64,000 nt of DNA, from assembly GCA_903952205.1 (NCBI GenBank), contig CAJBEZ010000060.1, positions 1 through 64,000 of the forward strand. Direction: 5' to 3'. Of this stretch, positions 63,423-64,000 are shown piece after piece. The notes under the pieces were generated by a model. That model was given only the letters and a program-made list of their open reading frames with translations, had not been told where the DNA came from and did not search any database. The position numbers and the translations under genes were made by a program. This stretch comes from an uncultured Desulfomonile sp. Lineage in GTDB: Bacteria > Desulfobacterota > Desulfomonilia > Desulfomonilales > Desulfomonilaceae. The stretch's first letter is position 1. Each line of letters opens with the position of its first letter.

Positions 63423-64000
63423 TCGGAATAGGGCCGGGAGCCGTCGATGATCGTACGAAAAGGGCGGAAGCCGCTATCCGGCAAAGCGACGTCATAGTCG
63501 GATACTCCAGATATCTTAGCCTTATAAGTGATCTGACCAGAGGGAAGGTCCTTGTATCGTCTGGAATGACGCGTGAGGTCCAGAGGTGCAGAGAGGCCAT
63601 TAGGCGCGCTTCTGAAGGCCAAACGGTGTCACTTGTTTCCTCAGGCGACCCTGGGGTATATGGCATGGCGGGTTTGACTCTCCAACTGGTGGCGCAGGAG
63701 GGATTTGAGCTGGATGTCGAAATTGTCCCTGGCGTAACCGCTGCGCTGTCTGCCGGGGCTAAGCTCGGGGCCCCTTTGATGCTTGATTTCTGCGTCATCA
63801 GCCTCAGTGATCTGCTCGCTCCCTGGTCAGTCATTCAGACACGCCTGACCGCAGCGGCTCAAGCGGACATGGTGACAGCTCTATACAATCCCCGGAGCAA
63901 AAAGAGGGTGAAACAACTGGAAGAGGCTGCGGAAATATTCAGAAGATTCAGAGATGGCGGGACCCCTGTCGGCATAGTCACATCGAGTGGGACGGACAAT
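63356..64000 (+). CDS. cbiH: Cobalt-precorrin-3B C17-methyltransferase (partial, runs off right edge)
   Basis: The frame reads KLYVVGIGPGAVDDRTKRAEAAIRQ, VSSGDPGVYGMAGL and VPGVTAALSAGAKLG, the CbiH/CobJ pattern. After an in-frame TGA near 63274 there is no ATG, GTG or TTG before the GIGPG motif. AGGAGG at 63345-63350 lies 5 nt before an in-frame ATT at 63356-63358, used as provisional start; it lies 67 bp inside cbiG. The C-terminus is outside the window. Confidence 0.85.
   Translation, partial: MNSTEKKIKRSNGCGCKGKLYVVGIGPGAVDDRTKRAEAAIRQSDVIVGYSRYLSLISDLTRGKVLVSSGMTREVQRCREAIRRASEGQTVSLVSSGDPGVYGMAGLTLQLVAQEGFELDVEIVPGVTAALSAGAKLGAPLMLDFCVISLSDLLAPWSVIQTRLTAAAQADMVTALYNPRSKKRVKQLEEAAEIFRRFRDGGTPVGIVTSSGTDN

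Noticed and set aside
63400-63425. Programmed -1 frameshift joining cbiG and cbiH
   Set aside because: The A/G-rich stretch does not place a canonical slippery heptamer in the zero frame; kept only as an alternative.

Overview
The window looks like a chromosomal segment of an anaerobic Desulfobacterota bacterium (Syntrophobacter/Desulfomonile-like). This is an inference from gene content: the anaerobic cobalamin route, a siroheme-decarboxylase-type AhbA/B protein, a DsrE-family protein, a TauE/SafE anion exporter, universal-stress proteins, heavy use of sigma-54 regulation, B12-binding radical SAM chemistry and a slipin/NfeD pair. No rRNA or species marker is present.

Layout. (1) 1-14.4 kb is the late region of a contractile-tailed (myovirus-type) prophage, transcribed entirely on the minus strand: small and large terminase, portal, protease with a nested scaffold, decoration protein, major capsid protein, connector/completion proteins, tail sheath, tail tube, tail assembly proteins and the start of a tape measure that runs off the left edge. 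It abuts the 3' end of tRNA-Arg(TCT). (2) 15-23.4 kb is a regulatory and stress island: a universal-stress-like protein, a membrane histidine kinase, an NtrC-type sigma-54 activator, a broken UspA gene, a TauE/SafE exporter, two small proteins, and a Lon-type protease with a response-regulator receiver inserted just before its AAA+ Walker A. Two minus-strand units have -24/-12 elements, and both are preceded by the palindrome TGTTGC-N5-GCAAYA. (3) 23.6-37 kb holds housekeeping genes (coaBC, uracil-DNA glycosylase, NfeD/slipin, NamZ/DUF1343, a PhoB-like regulator, a radical SAM protein, bioB, rpoH, DUF1615) and tRNA-Leu(CAG). (4) 37.2-41.2 kb holds cbiR-cobS, a glutamine amidotransferase and nadE. 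(5) 41.4-48.2 kb is a nitrogen-assimilation block: glnA, two amtB genes, glnK and a NifA-like activator. Two sigma-54 promoters each have a CTAC-N6-GTAR palindrome 100 bp upstream, and the same palindrome overlaps the -10 box of the activator's own promoter. (6) 48.5-53.6 kb holds a lytic transglycosylase, DUF1285, dtd, NUDIX, a thiamine-binding protein, an AhbA/B-like protein and a DsrE-like protein. (7) 53.7-64 kb is a tightly overlapping anaerobic cobalamin operon: cobC-cobQ fusion, cbiB, cbiA, cbiC, cbiD, cbiE, cbiL, cbiF, cbiG and a partial cbiH.

The strongest candidate for a new system is region 2. One kinase, one sigma-54 activator and one receiver-Lon protease flank sigma-54-driven stress genes. 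This suggests a two-component pathway with both a transcriptional and a proteolytic output. Other points of interest are the recoverable palindromic regulon of the NifA-like activator, a perfect hairpin that would bury the amtB ribosome-binding site, a repeated domain shared by two phage structural proteins, and four genes whose best start after a strong Shine-Dalgarno is ATT, ATC or ATA.
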